A stretch of DNA of 64,000 nt from Megasphaera sp. NM10. Its GTDB lineage: Bacteria; Bacillota; Negativicutes; Veillonellales; Megasphaeraceae. Shown piece by piece: positions 52,624 through 60,959 of this stretch. The stretch covers positions 4 through 64,003 of the forward strand of contig NZ_APHY01000035.1 of the NCBI RefSeq assembly GCF_000417505.1, written 5' to 3'. How positions within the stretch are numbered: the stretch's first letter is position 1; every line of letters starts with the position of its first letter. The position numbers and the translations under genes were made by a program. Under the pieces are notes generated by a model, which was not told where the DNA came from, searched no databases, and was given only the letters and a program-made list of their open reading frames with translations.

Positions 52624-52681
52624 CGCTCCTTTAGTCTAGTAAAATATGTTCCTATTATACCATGATTTGGCGAAGGACGCA

Positions 52682-52716
52682 GGCCGCAGTTCGCAGTTCG
52701 CCGGCCGCAGGCCGCT
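52682..52716 (+). repeat. Heptamer tandem repeat, 5 units
   Basis: GGCCGCA, GTTCGCA, GTTCGCC, GGCCGCA, GGCCGCT. The palindromic element at 52717 opens with GTAGGGG in the same seven-base register. Confidence 0.8.
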
Positions 52717-52795
52717 GTAGGGGCTTCCACGTGGGAAGCCCGTTTAAGAGGTTAGCGGATAGCGACCGGCGGGACGGCAACAGACGTCCCTATAC
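52717..52795. repeat. BIME-like composite repeat
   Basis: GTAGGGGCTTCCACGTGGGA opens it; GCGGGACGgcaacagaCGTC then CCTATA closes it. Two heptamers (GTTAGCG, GATAGCG, 52751-52764) lie inside. Confidence 0.65.
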
Positions 52796-52808
52796 GCCCA
52801 AAATATGG

Positions 52809-52814
52809 TATAAT
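52809..52814 (+). promoter_or_regulatory. -10 element before the CBS gene
   Basis: TATAAT 55 bases before the ATG. No convincing -35 was found. Confidence 0.5.
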
Positions 52815-52868
52815 GTAATTGAATAGGAGTCATGCTCCCATCGAATTTATGATAAAGGGGTTGATCTT

Positions 52869-53342
52869 ATGTCGAAAACGGCAGCAGATATCATGGAAAA
52901 AAATGTCATTACGGCGCAGAAAGATACGTCTATCTTTGACCTCGTCGATATGTTCGTAGAAAACAACATCACGGCCATTCCTATCATCAAAGACGACAAG
53001 GAAATCATCGGCATCGTCACCGACGCAGACCTCCTGTACAAGGAAGTCAAGCCCTGTGTCCCCCAATACGTCAACCTCCTGGGAGCCAACATCTATTACG
53101 GCAACCTCAAGGAATACCAGCAGGGCTTCAAGAAACTCTTTGCCTGCACGGCCGAACAACTCATGACCAAAAAAGTCATCATGGCCGGCCCGGACGCCAC
53201 CATGGAAGACCTGGCCAGCGTCATGGTCGCAGAACACCTGAAAGCCATCCCTATCGTCAAGGACAAGAAGCTCCTGGGCATGGTAGAACGAAAGAACATC
53301 CTCAAACAACTCTACAATGAATACGGCGAAAATACACAGTGA
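52869..53342 (+). CDS. CBS-domain pair protein
   Basis: A 157-residue protein made of two CBS domains (about 6-60 and 95-150). Typical pieces: DIMEKNVITAQKDTSIFDL, GIVTDADLLYKEV, LMTKKVIMAGPDATMEDL and GMVERKNILKQL. Stand-alone CBS pairs sense adenine nucleotides (AMP, ATP, AdoMet) and regulate partner proteins; the insertion between the domains (YYGNLKEYQQGFKKLF) is usual for this Firmicutes group. AAAGGGG precedes the start and a terminator follows. The partner is unknown. Confidence 0.92.
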   Translation: MSKTAADIMEKNVITAQKDTSIFDLVDMFVENNITAIPIIKDDKEIIGIVTDADLLYKEVKPCVPQYVNLLGANIYYGNLKEYQQGFKKLFACTAEQLMTKKVIMAGPDATMEDLASVMVAEHLKAIPIVKDKKLLGMVERKNILKQLYNEYGENTQ

Positions 53343-53383
53343 AAAAAAAAAGCGCTGTCGCATATGCGGCAGCGCTTTTTTAG
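53343..53383 (+). terminator. Terminator of the CBS gene
   Basis: AAAAGCGCTG(TCGCATATGCGG)CAGCGCTTTTTT hairpin with inner CGCATATGCG palindrome. Confidence 0.9.
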
Positions 53384-53411
53384 CAATTAGCCGCGGTTCC
53401 ATGGACCGCTT

Positions 53412-53549
53412 CGTAGGGGCCGTCCCAGAGGGCGGCCCGCTGTGAGATTTTACCACTGTTCATTCGAGTATAATGGCAGTTTTTTACAAGTCACGAACTA
53501 CGAGCTACGGTTTTTCACGGCGGGACGCCTTAACAGGCGTCCCCTACGG
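53412..53549. repeat. BIME-like composite repeat
   Basis: GTAGGGGCCGTCCCAGAGGG opens it and GCGGGACGCC...GGCGTCCCCTAC closes it. Reverse-oriented heptamers (CACGAAC, TACGAGC) lie inside at 53492-53505. Confidence 0.7.
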
Positions 53550-53603
53550 AATCGCATGCAGGCGATAGCTTTACATGTTGGGCTCCTACAACCCCATTAT
53601 GGC

Positions 53604-53632
53604 AGCGGGCTCGCCACGTGCGAGCCCCTACA
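53604..53632. repeat. CACGTG palindromic element
   Basis: GCGGGCTCGCCACGTGCGAG followed by CCCCTACA, ending four bases before the stop codon of the radical SAM gene. Confidence 0.75.
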
Positions 53633-53635
53633 TCG

Positions 53636-54298
53636 TTATTTATCCTCGTACACGCGGACGCGGAGGTGGAGACCCAGTTTGTCGCAGATGGCGCGGCATT
53701 TCTTGATTTCTTCGCTGTCTTCGACGTGGTCGACGACGGTAAGGACGACGTTGGGGACGTACTGTTTACAGTCGACGGCGAATTTGAGCATGGCGTCATA
53801 AGACTGGATGCCGAATTTGCTGCGCGTCAGTTCCAGGTAGCGTTCCTTATTGGACGCATTCATGCTGATGGAAATGGTATCGAGGATACCGCCGCCAAAA
53901 TCGGGGGCCGTATCGCGGCCATAGGCCAGGTCGGACAGGCCGTTGGTATTGACGCGGGTCTTCACGCCGGGATGCGTTTCCTTGACGTACTTCAAGAGGG
54001 CCGTCAAATCGGCCAGCCGTTCCGTCGGTTCGCCGAAGCCGCAGAAGACGACTTCGTTGATGTGGTCCCAGGGAGCGCCATCGAGAGCCTTCTTCACTTC
54101 ATCGACGGTCGGTTCCCGCTTCAGCCACAGCGTTTCATTTTCGGCCATCTTCTTCATGGAGCGCAGACAGAAAGTACACGAACAGGTACAGCGGTTGGTC
54201 AGATTGACGTACATGCTCCACTGCCCTTCAGGCTTCATCTTCAAGCCATCTGCGAGATCTACATATTGTCCTTGTCCTACTACAGTGTAAACGATCAT
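53636..54298 (-). CDS. Radical SAM protein (TatD-associated type)
   Basis: A 220-residue short radical SAM protein. The cluster motif sits in YVNLTNRCTCSCTFCLR (C-x3-C-x2-C, with one extra Cys). LWLKREPTVDEVKKAL and VVFCGFGEPTERL follow, then RVNTNGL. This matches the small 'TatD family-associated' radical SAM group, whose members often sit next to a TatD nuclease gene. No TatD gene lies in this window. The reaction is unknown; it lacks an obvious auxiliary cluster domain. Confidence 0.85.
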   Translation of the reverse strand: MIVYTVVGQGQYVDLADGLKMKPEGQWSMYVNLTNRCTCSCTFCLRSMKKMAENETLWLKREPTVDEVKKALDGAPWDHINEVVFCGFGEPTERLADLTALLKYVKETHPGVKTRVNTNGLSDLAYGRDTAPDFGGGILDTISISMNASNKERYLELTRSKFGIQSYDAMLKFAVDCKQYVPNVVLTVVDHVEDSEEIKKCRAICDKLGLHLRVRVYEDK

Positions 54299-54320
54299 AA
54301 TACCCTATCCTCTTTTTTGT

Positions 54321-54345
54321 TATTTAGAGCTGCCTGAATGGCAGA
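54321..54345. repeat. Lone copy of the CRISPR-repeat core
   Basis: AGCTGCCTGAATGGCAG preserves the AGCTGCCT-NNNN-GGCAG core of the repeats at 443-530. It lies alone between two genes. The stem has no T-run, so it is a poor terminator. It may be chance or a shared hairpin element. Confidence 0.35.
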
Positions 54346-54347
54346 CA

Positions 54348-55169
54348 TCATCTCAGTGTGGTCAGATATTCTTCAAAGGCCAATCCGGCGTTGTGCGGCA
54401 GGTCCAGTTCTTCCGTATAGGCCATGACGCGGCAGATGAAGTCCGACGCCTTCTGTACGGCCTGTTCCAGGCTTTCGCCGCGGACGACGGACGCCGATAC
54501 GATGGCCGTAAAGACATCGCCTGTACCGCTGCGGTCGCCGCCGACCTTTTTGGCCCGGACCCAGCTCATCTTCCCCTGGTCATAGATGAAATTGCCGATG
54601 TACGGCCCATTGTGGATGCCCGTCAGGATGACGCCCTGCGGCCCCTTGTCGGCCAAGGCCTTGGCCATGGCGGCGAAATCGTCCTCGCTCAAGTCGCGGT
54701 CCGACCGGTACGGCAGGTTCAAAAGCTCACAGGCTTCGGTCACATTGGGCGTCACTACGTCGGCATAGGCCAGGAGGCACCGCATTTCATCGCACATCTC
54801 CTGGGTATACGACGGATACAGCTGGCCATTGTCGCCCATGACGGGGTCGACGATAGCCAATGTATGGGGTCCCTTGAAATCGCGGAGGAAATCGAGGACG
54901 ATGTCGATCTGCCGGGCCGAGCCGAGGAAGCCCGTACTGATGCCGTCAAAGGTCAGGCCGTTCTTCTTCCAGCTCTCGATATACGGCGTCATGTGATCCG
55001 TATAGTCGTCGAGATAATAGTCGTGGAAGCCCGTATGGACCGACAAGATAGCTGTCGGCAAAATGCAGCCCTGGACTTTCAGGGCCGACACGATGGGCAG
55101 GGCCACGGCGATGCTGCAGCGGCCATAGCCGGTCACATCATTGACCAGAGCCAGTTTCTTCTGATGCAT
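54348..55169 (-). CDS. pdxY: Pyridoxal/pyridoxamine kinase
   Basis: A 273-residue ribokinase-fold enzyme that phosphorylates B6 vitamers. Motifs: NDVTGYGRCSIAVALPI, SVHTGFHDY, VDPVMGDNGQLY and GGDRSGTGDVFTAI (anion hole and catalytic Asp). ATG 55169 follows AAGGAATG; TTG 55175 is an alternative. The ECF S component upstream is probably its vitamin importer. Confidence 0.92.
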   Translation of the reverse strand: MHQKKLALVNDVTGYGRCSIAVALPIVSALKVQGCILPTAILSVHTGFHDYYLDDYTDHMTPYIESWKKNGLTFDGISTGFLGSARQIDIVLDFLRDFKGPHTLAIVDPVMGDNGQLYPSYTQEMCDEMRCLLAYADVVTPNVTEACELLNLPYRSDRDLSEDDFAAMAKALADKGPQGVILTGIHNGPYIGNFIYDQGKMSWVRAKKVGGDRSGTGDVFTAIVSASVVRGESLEQAVQKASDFICRVMAYTEELDLPHNAGLAFEEYLTTLR

Positions 55170-55182
55170 ATACAATCATTCC

Positions 55183-55737
55183 TTATCTTTTCAGGCTATA
55201 ACCATAACCATGGAATTTAGCCTTGACCAGACAAGCGGCCAGTGCATAAGCGGCAATCATATTGACGACGCCTTCGCCGATGAGTCCCGGCACCATGGGG
55301 ATGCCGACGGCCCAGCTGCCGTAGAGGAGACTGCCCGATACGGTATAAGACAGGACCATCCAGGCAGCGGATAAGAAGAAACCGATGAAGACGCGCGGCG
55401 ACGTCAGCGTCCATTCCCGTTTGTCCGGGCGTACCGTATAAAAGACGGCTTCGACCATGACGTACTTGATGATCAGCGTCGGGATGATCCAAATCGGGAA
55501 ACCGCCAATGAAATCGGACAGGGCCGACCCGATAGAGGCAGCCAGGGCCGCCTGCCGGCGTGTACTGAACAGGACCGACGCAAAAATAATCGCGTCTCCC
55601 AAATGAGCATAGCCCAGTGGAATGGGAATCTTCGGCACAAAAGTGAGGACGAAGACCAACGCCGTCAAAACGGCCGCATAACAAAGGCTCCCAGCCGAAG
55701 TGGCCGATTGTTTGTGTTCCATAGAATATGATGACAT
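55183..55737 (-). CDS. ECF transporter S component, probably for vitamin B6
   Basis: A 184-residue membrane protein with about six helices and the S-component pattern KIPIPLGYAHLGDAIIFASV. S components bind one vitamin and share an energising EcfT/ATPase module encoded elsewhere. The 14-base gap to the pyridoxal kinase gene points to pyridoxine or a related vitamer; that assignment is from context only. GGGGGA precedes the start. Confidence 0.85.
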   Translation of the reverse strand: MSSYSMEHKQSATSAGSLCYAAVLTALVFVLTFVPKIPIPLGYAHLGDAIIFASVLFSTRRQAALAASIGSALSDFIGGFPIWIIPTLIIKYVMVEAVFYTVRPDKREWTLTSPRVFIGFFLSAAWMVLSYTVSGSLLYGSWAVGIPMVPGLIGEGVVNMIAAYALAACLVKAKFHGYGYSLKR

Positions 55738-55769
55738 GTGAAATCCCCCTAACGGTTATAGAGTTTCAC

Positions 55770-55783
55770 ACATTGGCCAATGT
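55770..55783. promoter_or_regulatory. Palindromic operator candidate in the B6 operon leader
   Basis: ACATTGGCCAATGT, a perfect 14-base palindrome about 25 bases past the -10 and 33 bases before the ECF gene. Confidence 0.5.
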
Positions 55784-55807
55784 ATGGTTATGATTAATCT
55801 GTACTCT

Positions 55808-55836
55808 ATTTTAGGGTATATCCACCCCATTGTAAA
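55808..55836 (-). promoter_or_regulatory. Promoter of the ECF-pdxY operon
   Basis: On the minus strand TTTACA (55836-55831), 17-base spacer, TAAAAT (55813-55808). Confidence 0.8.
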
Positions 55837-55843
55837 TGGGACA

Positions 55844-55880
55844 GATTGAACTTTTTCTGTCTAACAGAAAAAGTTCAATC
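55844..55880. repeat. Perfect 17-bp inverted repeat
   Basis: GATTGAACTTTTTCTGT and its exact inverse, separated by CTA. Directly upstream of the B6 operon promoter and adjoining the BIME-like element. No T-run follows on either side. Confidence 0.8.
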
Positions 55881-55881
55881 C

Positions 55882-55984
55882 GTAGGGTCTCCCACGTGGG
55901 GAGCCCGTCGGGTATTTGGCGGCACTCTCCTCAAACGGGAAAAGCGTTCATATTCTGGATTGGGCTTGCCACGTGCAAGCCCCT
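55882..55984. repeat. BIME-like composite repeat (two CACGTG palindromes)
   Basis: GTAGGGTCTCCCACGTGGGG opens it, and TTGGGCTTGCCACGTGCAAG then CCCCTATA closes it. The inner CATATTCTGGA is shared with the copy at 19271. Confidence 0.8.
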
Positions 55985-55994
55985 ATAAAATCAA

Positions 55995-56040
55995 AACGGG
56001 ACCGTGCATGACGACATATGTCTTCGTGCACGGTCCCGTT
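55995..56040 (-). terminator. cvfB operon terminator
   Basis: AACGGGACCGTGCA pairs with TGCACGGTCCCGTT. On the minus strand TTGATTTTAT follows. Confidence 0.8.
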
Positions 56041-56096
56041 GGTTATACGAACCGCTCAATCACACCAGCTTGCGGGATTCCCACAACGTGCCACAT

Positions 56097-56122
56097 GCGG
56101 GCTCGCCACGCGCGAGCCCCTA
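56097..56122. repeat. Palindromic element abutting the cvfB stop
   Basis: GCGGGCTCGCCACGCGCGAG then CCCCTA. The final CTA supplies the cvfB stop codon on the minus strand. Confidence 0.7.
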
Positions 56123-56974
56123 TATATCCAAATAGGTCCAGCCCTGGTCCTGGTGGATTTTCTTTTCTTTCATGAGGTGGCCCAAGGCGCGCTTGAAGGC
56201 GGCTTTGCTCAGGCCGAATTTGGCTTTGATGACGGCCGGTGCCGTCTTGTCGCCATAGGGCATCTTGCCCTTGCGCTGCTTGAGGAAGTCCAGGATACGT
56301 TCGGCATCGGGATTGATGGCATTTTCCTTGGTCTGGCGCAGGGAGATGTTAATGCGGCCGTCTTCGCGCAGGTAGGTGATGCGGCCTTTGATCATCTGGC
56401 CGATGAGGATGGGCCCGTTGAATTCGCTGCGGTGCAGGAAGGCGATCCAGCGTTCGCGGGTCATGAGGTATGCCCCCTGGTCGGTCATGTTGTAGACCGC
56501 CCCTTCGACCCAGTCGCCGACTTTGGCGTCCGTCGCCGCCCGCGAAGCCCGGCGCATTTCATCTTCCACTTCCATAGAGACGGCCAGACGGTGGGACTTG
56601 TCTTCATAGAGCTTGACCCAGACGTATTCCCCTTCCTTGGGGCGGCCTTTCATTTCGGCAAAGGGCATGAAGATGCCCCGTTCCGTGCCGACGTCGACGA
56701 AGGCACCGAAGCGCGTCGTATTGATGACCGGCGCATAGCCGATCTGGCCGACTTTGATCTTCGGCAGGCGCATAGAGGCCGTCAGGCGGCCTGACGGGTC
56801 GTGGTACAAGAAGACCGTCACTTTGTCGCCGACTTTGACGTCGCCTGTCTGCTGGTTCTTATGGAGTAAAATATCGTCGTTCGTATTGCCCGTACCGCCG
56901 TTCAAAAAGACGCCCATATCGCTCTGGCGCAGGGCTTCCAGCGTAACAATACTATTTTCCTGAAGTGTCGTCAT
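56120..56974 (-). CDS. cvfB: CvfB family S1-domain RNA-binding protein
   Basis: A 284-residue protein of the CvfB/YitL family with tandem S1-like domains (VGQIGYAPVINTTRFGAFVD is the clearest) and a C-terminal winged helix (IKAKFGLSKAAFKRALGHLM). CvfB affects virulence gene expression in Staphylococcus; the molecular role is RNA binding. It starts one base after the rsfS stop. Last gene of the long obgE-to-cvfB chain. Confidence 0.92.
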   Translation of the reverse strand: MTTLQENSIVTLEALRQSDMGVFLNGGTGNTNDDILLHKNQQTGDVKVGDKVTVFLYHDPSGRLTASMRLPKIKVGQIGYAPVINTTRFGAFVDVGTERGIFMPFAEMKGRPKEGEYVWVKLYEDKSHRLAVSMEVEDEMRRASRAATDAKVGDWVEGAVYNMTDQGAYLMTRERWIAFLHRSEFNGPILIGQMIKGRITYLREDGRINISLRQTKENAINPDAERILDFLKQRKGKMPYGDKTAPAVIKAKFGLSKAAFKRALGHLMKEKKIHQDQGWTYLDI

Positions 56975-56975
56975 C

Positions 56976-57359
56976 TTATTCACCTTCGTAGGCAATGCGC
57001 GGTGCGTCGCACCATAAGTTTTCCAGATCGTAATACTGACGATCCTGTTCGACGAAGACGTGGGCAATGACTTCACCGGCATCGATGAGGATCCACTTGC
57101 CTTCGCGGTAGCCTTCGACGTGACGGACATCATAGCCGTTCTTTTCCATCTGTTCTTCGATATTGTCGGCAATACTCTGGGACTGCCGGTTGTTGCGGGC
57201 ACTGCAGATGACGAAGTAGTCCGCCATGAGGGACGAATCGCTCATATCGAGGGTGACGATGTCCCAGGCTTTCTTGTCGTCAGCGGCCTTGCAGGCAATT
57301 TCATAGCTCTTCAGTTCTTTCGGTTGTTCAGCTTTCGCTGCTTTCATGGTAATTGGCAT
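56976..57359 (-). CDS. rsfS: Ribosomal silencing factor RsfS
   Basis: A 127-residue protein that binds L14 and blocks subunit joining when nutrients are short. WDIVTLDMSDSSLMADYFVI, SARNNRQSQSIADNIEE and WILIDAGEVIAHVFVEQDR are diagnostic. Neighbours nadD and yqeK are the usual ones. Confidence 0.96.
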   Translation of the reverse strand: MPITMKAAKAEQPKELKSYEIACKAADDKKAWDIVTLDMSDSSLMADYFVICSARNNRQSQSIADNIEEQMEKNGYDVRHVEGYREGKWILIDAGEVIAHVFVEQDRQYYDLENLWCDAPRIAYEGE

Positions 57360-57386
57360 GTATATAGTAACTCCTTTATGACGTAA

Positions 57387-58355
57387 TTATTGTTTCGTAT
57401 CATCCGGTTCCGGCGCCGTCGAGATGGCGTTGTTCGTGCGGCCAATGACTTTCTGGACTTCGACCGGATCGTAGGTCCAGTAGTATTTCGTATCGCCGTT
57501 CTTGCCGCTCATGGCCATTTCGCCGGGCAGGATATAGAAATCGATGTTGTCAGCCGTCACGCCGCGGAAATCGAAGGCCAGCTGGGCCATGTCCTTGGCG
57601 GAAATGTTGGAATCGACGTTGTGCCAGGCCCGGTACATGAAGAAGGCATTGGTCACGCCGAAGCAGTCCTGCCGATCTTCATAGAAGTTCTTGATGAACC
57701 GTTCCTGCCGCTGCGTCCGCGACAGATAGCCGTCCGCGTCGATATAGCGCATATAGCCGGCGGCTTCCTTCCCGGTCAGGGTCTGATAGCCCTGGAAGAG
57801 GTTGATGTCGGTCTTCCCCGTCGCTTCGTCGCCGTGGTACATGTTCTTTTCGACGTAAATCGGCACACCGCCGCTGAGGTCGACCATCTTCGAGAAGGAA
57901 TCGGCCGTAAAGGTCGCATAATACGGGATGGGGATGTGGAAAATGTCTTCGACGACGGCCCGGACCAGGCTCATGCCGCCTTCACTGTAGACATCCTGCA
58001 ATTCCTGGATGCCCTTTTCCTTGCGCCCTTCGATTTTCGTATCGTCAGGCAGCATGATGATGTCGATGTGCTTCTTGGCCTTGTTGATAGCCGCGACGCC
58101 GACGAAATTCGCCTGCTGCGGGTCCCCGCCATCGGTGCCGAGGAGCAGGACGTAGAGCGGCTTGTCCGGGCTGGTCTGGGCAAAGACGGAGCTGTCGCTC
58201 TGGGTCTGGCTCGTGTCCGGCACATCCTGCTGGATCGGCGCCTCTTTGATGGACTGGTAATGCAGGTACAGGGACCGGCCTGCCAGGACGATGGCGATGG
58301 CGGCGACGACGGCCAGGATGCGGTATAATATCTTTCTTCGTTTCTCCTGTGTCAT
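57387..58355 (-). CDS. LytR-CpsA-Psr (LCP) family protein
   Basis: A 322-residue protein with an N-terminal membrane anchor (about 11-29) and an extracytoplasmic LCP domain: LLLGTDGGDPQQANFVGVAA, LPDDTKIEG, YYATFTADSFSKMVDLSGGV and RYIDADGYLSRTQRQERFI, including the Arg residues that bind polyprenyl pyrophosphate. LCP enzymes attach glycopolymers to peptidoglycan. It starts 2 bases after yqeK and is followed by rsfS; an LCP gene in this place is common in Firmicutes. Confidence 0.92.
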   Translation of the reverse strand: MTQEKRRKILYRILAVVAAIAIVLAGRSLYLHYQSIKEAPIQQDVPDTSQTQSDSSVFAQTSPDKPLYVLLLGTDGGDPQQANFVGVAAINKAKKHIDIIMLPDDTKIEGRKEKGIQELQDVYSEGGMSLVRAVVEDIFHIPIPYYATFTADSFSKMVDLSGGVPIYVEKNMYHGDEATGKTDINLFQGYQTLTGKEAAGYMRYIDADGYLSRTQRQERFIKNFYEDRQDCFGVTNAFFMYRAWHNVDSNISAKDMAQLAFDFRGVTADNIDFYILPGEMAMSGKNGDTKYYWTYDPVEVQKVIGRTNNAISTAPEPDDTKQ

Positions 58356-58357
58356 CC

Positions 58358-58954
58358 TCAGGCCTTCCCATCTGCGGCACGGACGACGTCGATCTGGGCA
58401 TTGCGGTTGACGACGGTGCCGACGAAAATAGGTTTGCCCTGGTCGAGGAGATGGCGGATCGTCGAATCATAGCCCAAGAGGACGGCTTCATCGAGGTCGC
58501 GCCTGGCTGCCTGGCGCAGGTCGTCGACACCGTCGAAGTCGCGGTTCACTTCGATGTAATCGGCGAGGAAAATGATTTTTTCCAGGGTGCTCATCTGTTC
58601 CGCCCCGGTCGTGTGGTGGGCGACGGCCCCCAAGAGGGCCGGGTCGGTAATGCCATAGCGCTCCTTGGCGATGGTCACGGCCGCATAGCCGTGGAGCAGG
58701 CCGCCGTTAGCCAGGATAGGTGCCGGCAGGACGGGAAAGGATTTTTCCGCCAGTGCCTGCATCTCCGGCAGGGGCAGCTGTTTGGCAGCATCGTGCAAAA
58801 GGCCGGCTACTTCAGCCGTATCGGCATCGCAGCCGTAGCGGTCTGCCAATTCGCGGGCCGCTGCTGCTACACCCAGTACATGGGTATAGCGATGAGAAGA
58901 CAGAGATTTCTTTAAATCCTCTTTGATTCTATCTTTGAATTCTTCGTTGTACAT
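58358..58954 (-). CDS. yqeK: YqeK family HD phosphohydrolase (symmetrical Ap4A hydrolase)
   Basis: A 198-residue HD protein that splits diadenosine tetraphosphate into two ADP. Motifs: HRYTHVLGVAAAARELA, GLLHDAAKQL, HGYAAVTIAKERYG and FLADYIEVNRDFDGVDDLR. ATG 58954 follows GGAG eight bases upstream. Its first 43 bases overlap the end of nadD in another frame. Confidence 0.94.
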   Translation of the reverse strand: MYNEEFKDRIKEDLKKSLSSHRYTHVLGVAAAARELADRYGCDADTAEVAGLLHDAAKQLPLPEMQALAEKSFPVLPAPILANGGLLHGYAAVTIAKERYGITDPALLGAVAHHTTGAEQMSTLEKIIFLADYIEVNRDFDGVDDLRQAARRDLDEAVLLGYDSTIRHLLDQGKPIFVGTVVNRNAQIDVVRAADGKA

Positions 58955-59553
58955 TGATATACTCCATTTTTTCTGATGTATTCGGCCACAGCCGGCGGTA
59001 TCATATAGCGCACAGATAGCCCTAAGCGGATGCGGCGGCGCAGTTCTGTCGATGAGATTTCCATGGTCGGTACGGGCAGCTTGAGGATATGCTTCCCCAG
59101 CTCTCCGAAAGAGGCGATGATGGAATCGATCTGTTCTGAGCCATCGGGCCGGGTCGCTCCGACGAACTGGCACAGCTTCAGGATTTCTTCCGGTTCCTTC
59201 CAGTTGTACAGGTCGTGGATCGTGTCTGTACCGGATATAAAATACAAGATATACGACGGTCCGTAGAGCTTCTTCAGGAAGCGCAGCGTATCGACCGTAT
59301 AGGAGTTGCCCTTGCGGCGCATCTCCATATCACTGACTGTAAAATGCGGGTTGTCAGCCGTAGCCAGGCGCGTCATGGCCAGGCGCTGCTCGGCCGTCGC
59401 GCCGTTGACGTTCTTGTTGGGCGTGATGTATGACGGCACGAAGAGGACCTTGTCCAGGTGAAAGGTCTGGCGCGCTTCTTCAGCGACCATGAGATGGCCT
59501 AAATGGATGGGATTGAAGGTCCCTCCCATGATGCCGAGCCTAGTGATTTCCAT
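58912..59553 (-). CDS. nadD: Nicotinate-nucleotide adenylyltransferase
   Basis: A 213-residue enzyme making deamido-NAD from nicotinate mononucleotide and ATP. GIMGGTFNPIHLGHLMVAEE is the nucleotide site; ISGTDTIHDLYNWKEPEEIL and SSTELRRRI complete the signature. The C-terminus runs 14 residues past the usual end into yqeK. Confidence 0.96.
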   Translation of the reverse strand: MEITRLGIMGGTFNPIHLGHLMVAEEARQTFHLDKVLFVPSYITPNKNVNGATAEQRLAMTRLATADNPHFTVSDMEMRRKGNSYTVDTLRFLKKLYGPSYILYFISGTDTIHDLYNWKEPEEILKLCQFVGATRPDGSEQIDSIIASFGELGKHILKLPVPTMEISSTELRRRIRLGLSVRYMIPPAVAEYIRKNGVYQCTTKNSKIESKRI

Positions 59554-59704
59554 GGTACCAATAGATTCCTCCCCAGGCGATAGCTACTGCTAACGCGTAA
59601 AGCAATAAAAATCTGGCATAATGCCGGTATTCAAACTGTGTCTTCGGCGACGCAGCGTACTGGCGCAGGGTCCGTCCATACCCGCGCAGCTTCCGCAGCC
59701 TCAA
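59540..59704 (-). CDS. Small single-pass membrane protein (54 residues)
   Basis: An open frame in the gap between proA and nadD. It starts at TTG 59704-59702, overlapping the proA stop as TTGA, and ends at TAG inside the first codons of nadD. The product has a basic N-terminus (MRLRKLRGYGRTLRQY) and one helix (ARFLLLYALAVAIAWGGIYW), a positive-inside anchor pattern. Both ends overlap neighbours in the manner of coupled operon genes. I do not recognise a family, and coding status rests on composition and the overlaps. Confidence 0.5.
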   Translation of the reverse strand: MRLRKLRGYGRTLRQYAASPKTQFEYRHYARFLLLYALAVAIAWGGIYWYHGNH

Positions 59705-60944
59705 CGGACCTGACCGTCGCCGTCGACGAGGTATTTATAGGACACGAGAGCTTCCAGCCCCATGGGTCCGCGGACATGCAGCTTCTGCGTACTGATGCCG
59801 ATTTCGGCGCCAAAGCCGAATTCAAAGCCATCGGTAAAGCGCGTCGACGCGTTGACGTAGACAGCGGCCGAATCGACGGCGGCCTGGAAGGCAGCCGCAG
59901 TGGCCTTGTTTTCCGTGATGATGGCTTCCGAATGGTGAGTGCTGAAACGGCGGATATGGTCCAGTGCTTCCTGGAGGGAGCCGACGACCTTGACCGACAT
60001 GATGAGGGCGTTGTATTCCGTCGCCCAGTCGTCGTCACTGGCAGCCTTCATGGCGCTGGACTGGCAGGCTTCGTCGTCACCGCGCAGCTCGACGCCGTCG
60101 GCTTTCATGACCGGCACCAGTTTCTTGAGAAAGGCCTGGGCCACATCGCGGTGGACCAGGAGCGTTTCCATGGCGTTGCACGTCGACGGCCGCGAGACCT
60201 TGGCATTTTCGACGATCTTGACGGCCATGTCCAAATCGGCATCCTTGTCGACGTAGACGTGGCAGACGCCGCTCCCCGTTTCGATGCAGGCACTGTCGCC
60301 GTGTCGACGACCATGCGGATCAGGCCGGCCCCGCCGCGGGGAATGGCCAGGTCGATATAGCGGCGCAAGGTCAAGAGTTCTTTGACCAGGGCCCGGTCGG
60401 TATCCTCGATGAGGTTCACAGCATCGGCCGGAAGGCCGGCTGCGGCCAGGCTTTCGCGGATGACTTTGGCCAGGGCCGTATTGGAAGCGATGGCTTCACT
60501 GCCGCCGCGGAGAACGCAGGCATTACCGGCTTTGACGCAGAGGACGGCGGCGTCGACCGTGACGTTGGGCCGCGATTCATAAATGATGGCGATGACGCCT
60601 AAGGGCACGCTGACCTTGCGGATGTGCAAGCCGTTGGGGCGGTCCCATTCGTCGAGGACGACGCCGGCCGGGTCTGGCAGGGCGATGACCTGGCGGACGC
60701 CTTCGGCCATGGCGGCGATGCGCTCTTTGGTCAGCGTCAGGCGGTCGACCATGGCCGACGCCATGCCCTTGGCTTTAGCCCGCTGCAAGTCGACGGCATT
60801 GGCTGCCAGGATATCGGTTTCATGGGCGACGAGACCGTCGGCGATGGCGGCCAGAGCCTGATTCTTTTCCGCCGTAGAGGCAGCGGCCAGGACGTACGAG
60901 GCTTCCTTGGCGTCACGGCCTTTGCGGAATACTTCGGATATCAT
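59701..60944 (-). pseudogene. proA: Glutamate-5-semialdehyde dehydrogenase (gamma-glutamyl phosphate reductase), frameshifted
   Basis: Second step of proline synthesis. The first frame (60944 to about 60290) carries GVIAIIYESRPNVTVDAA, LRGGSEAIASN and IPRGGAGLIRMVV. The second frame resumes with IETGSGVCHVYVDKDADL and holds NAKVSRPSTCNAMETLLVH with the catalytic Cys, then GPMGLEALVSYKY. They join at about 60284-60290, consistent with one missing T. The restored length of about 413 residues is normal. It is 15 bases after proB. Confidence 0.92.
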
Positions 60945-60959
60945 AGAAAATACCCCCTT

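Noticed and set aside
55738-55860. Riboswitch before the B6 transporter operon
   Set aside because: The leader is short and shows only palindromes. I could not recognise any known aptamer fold.
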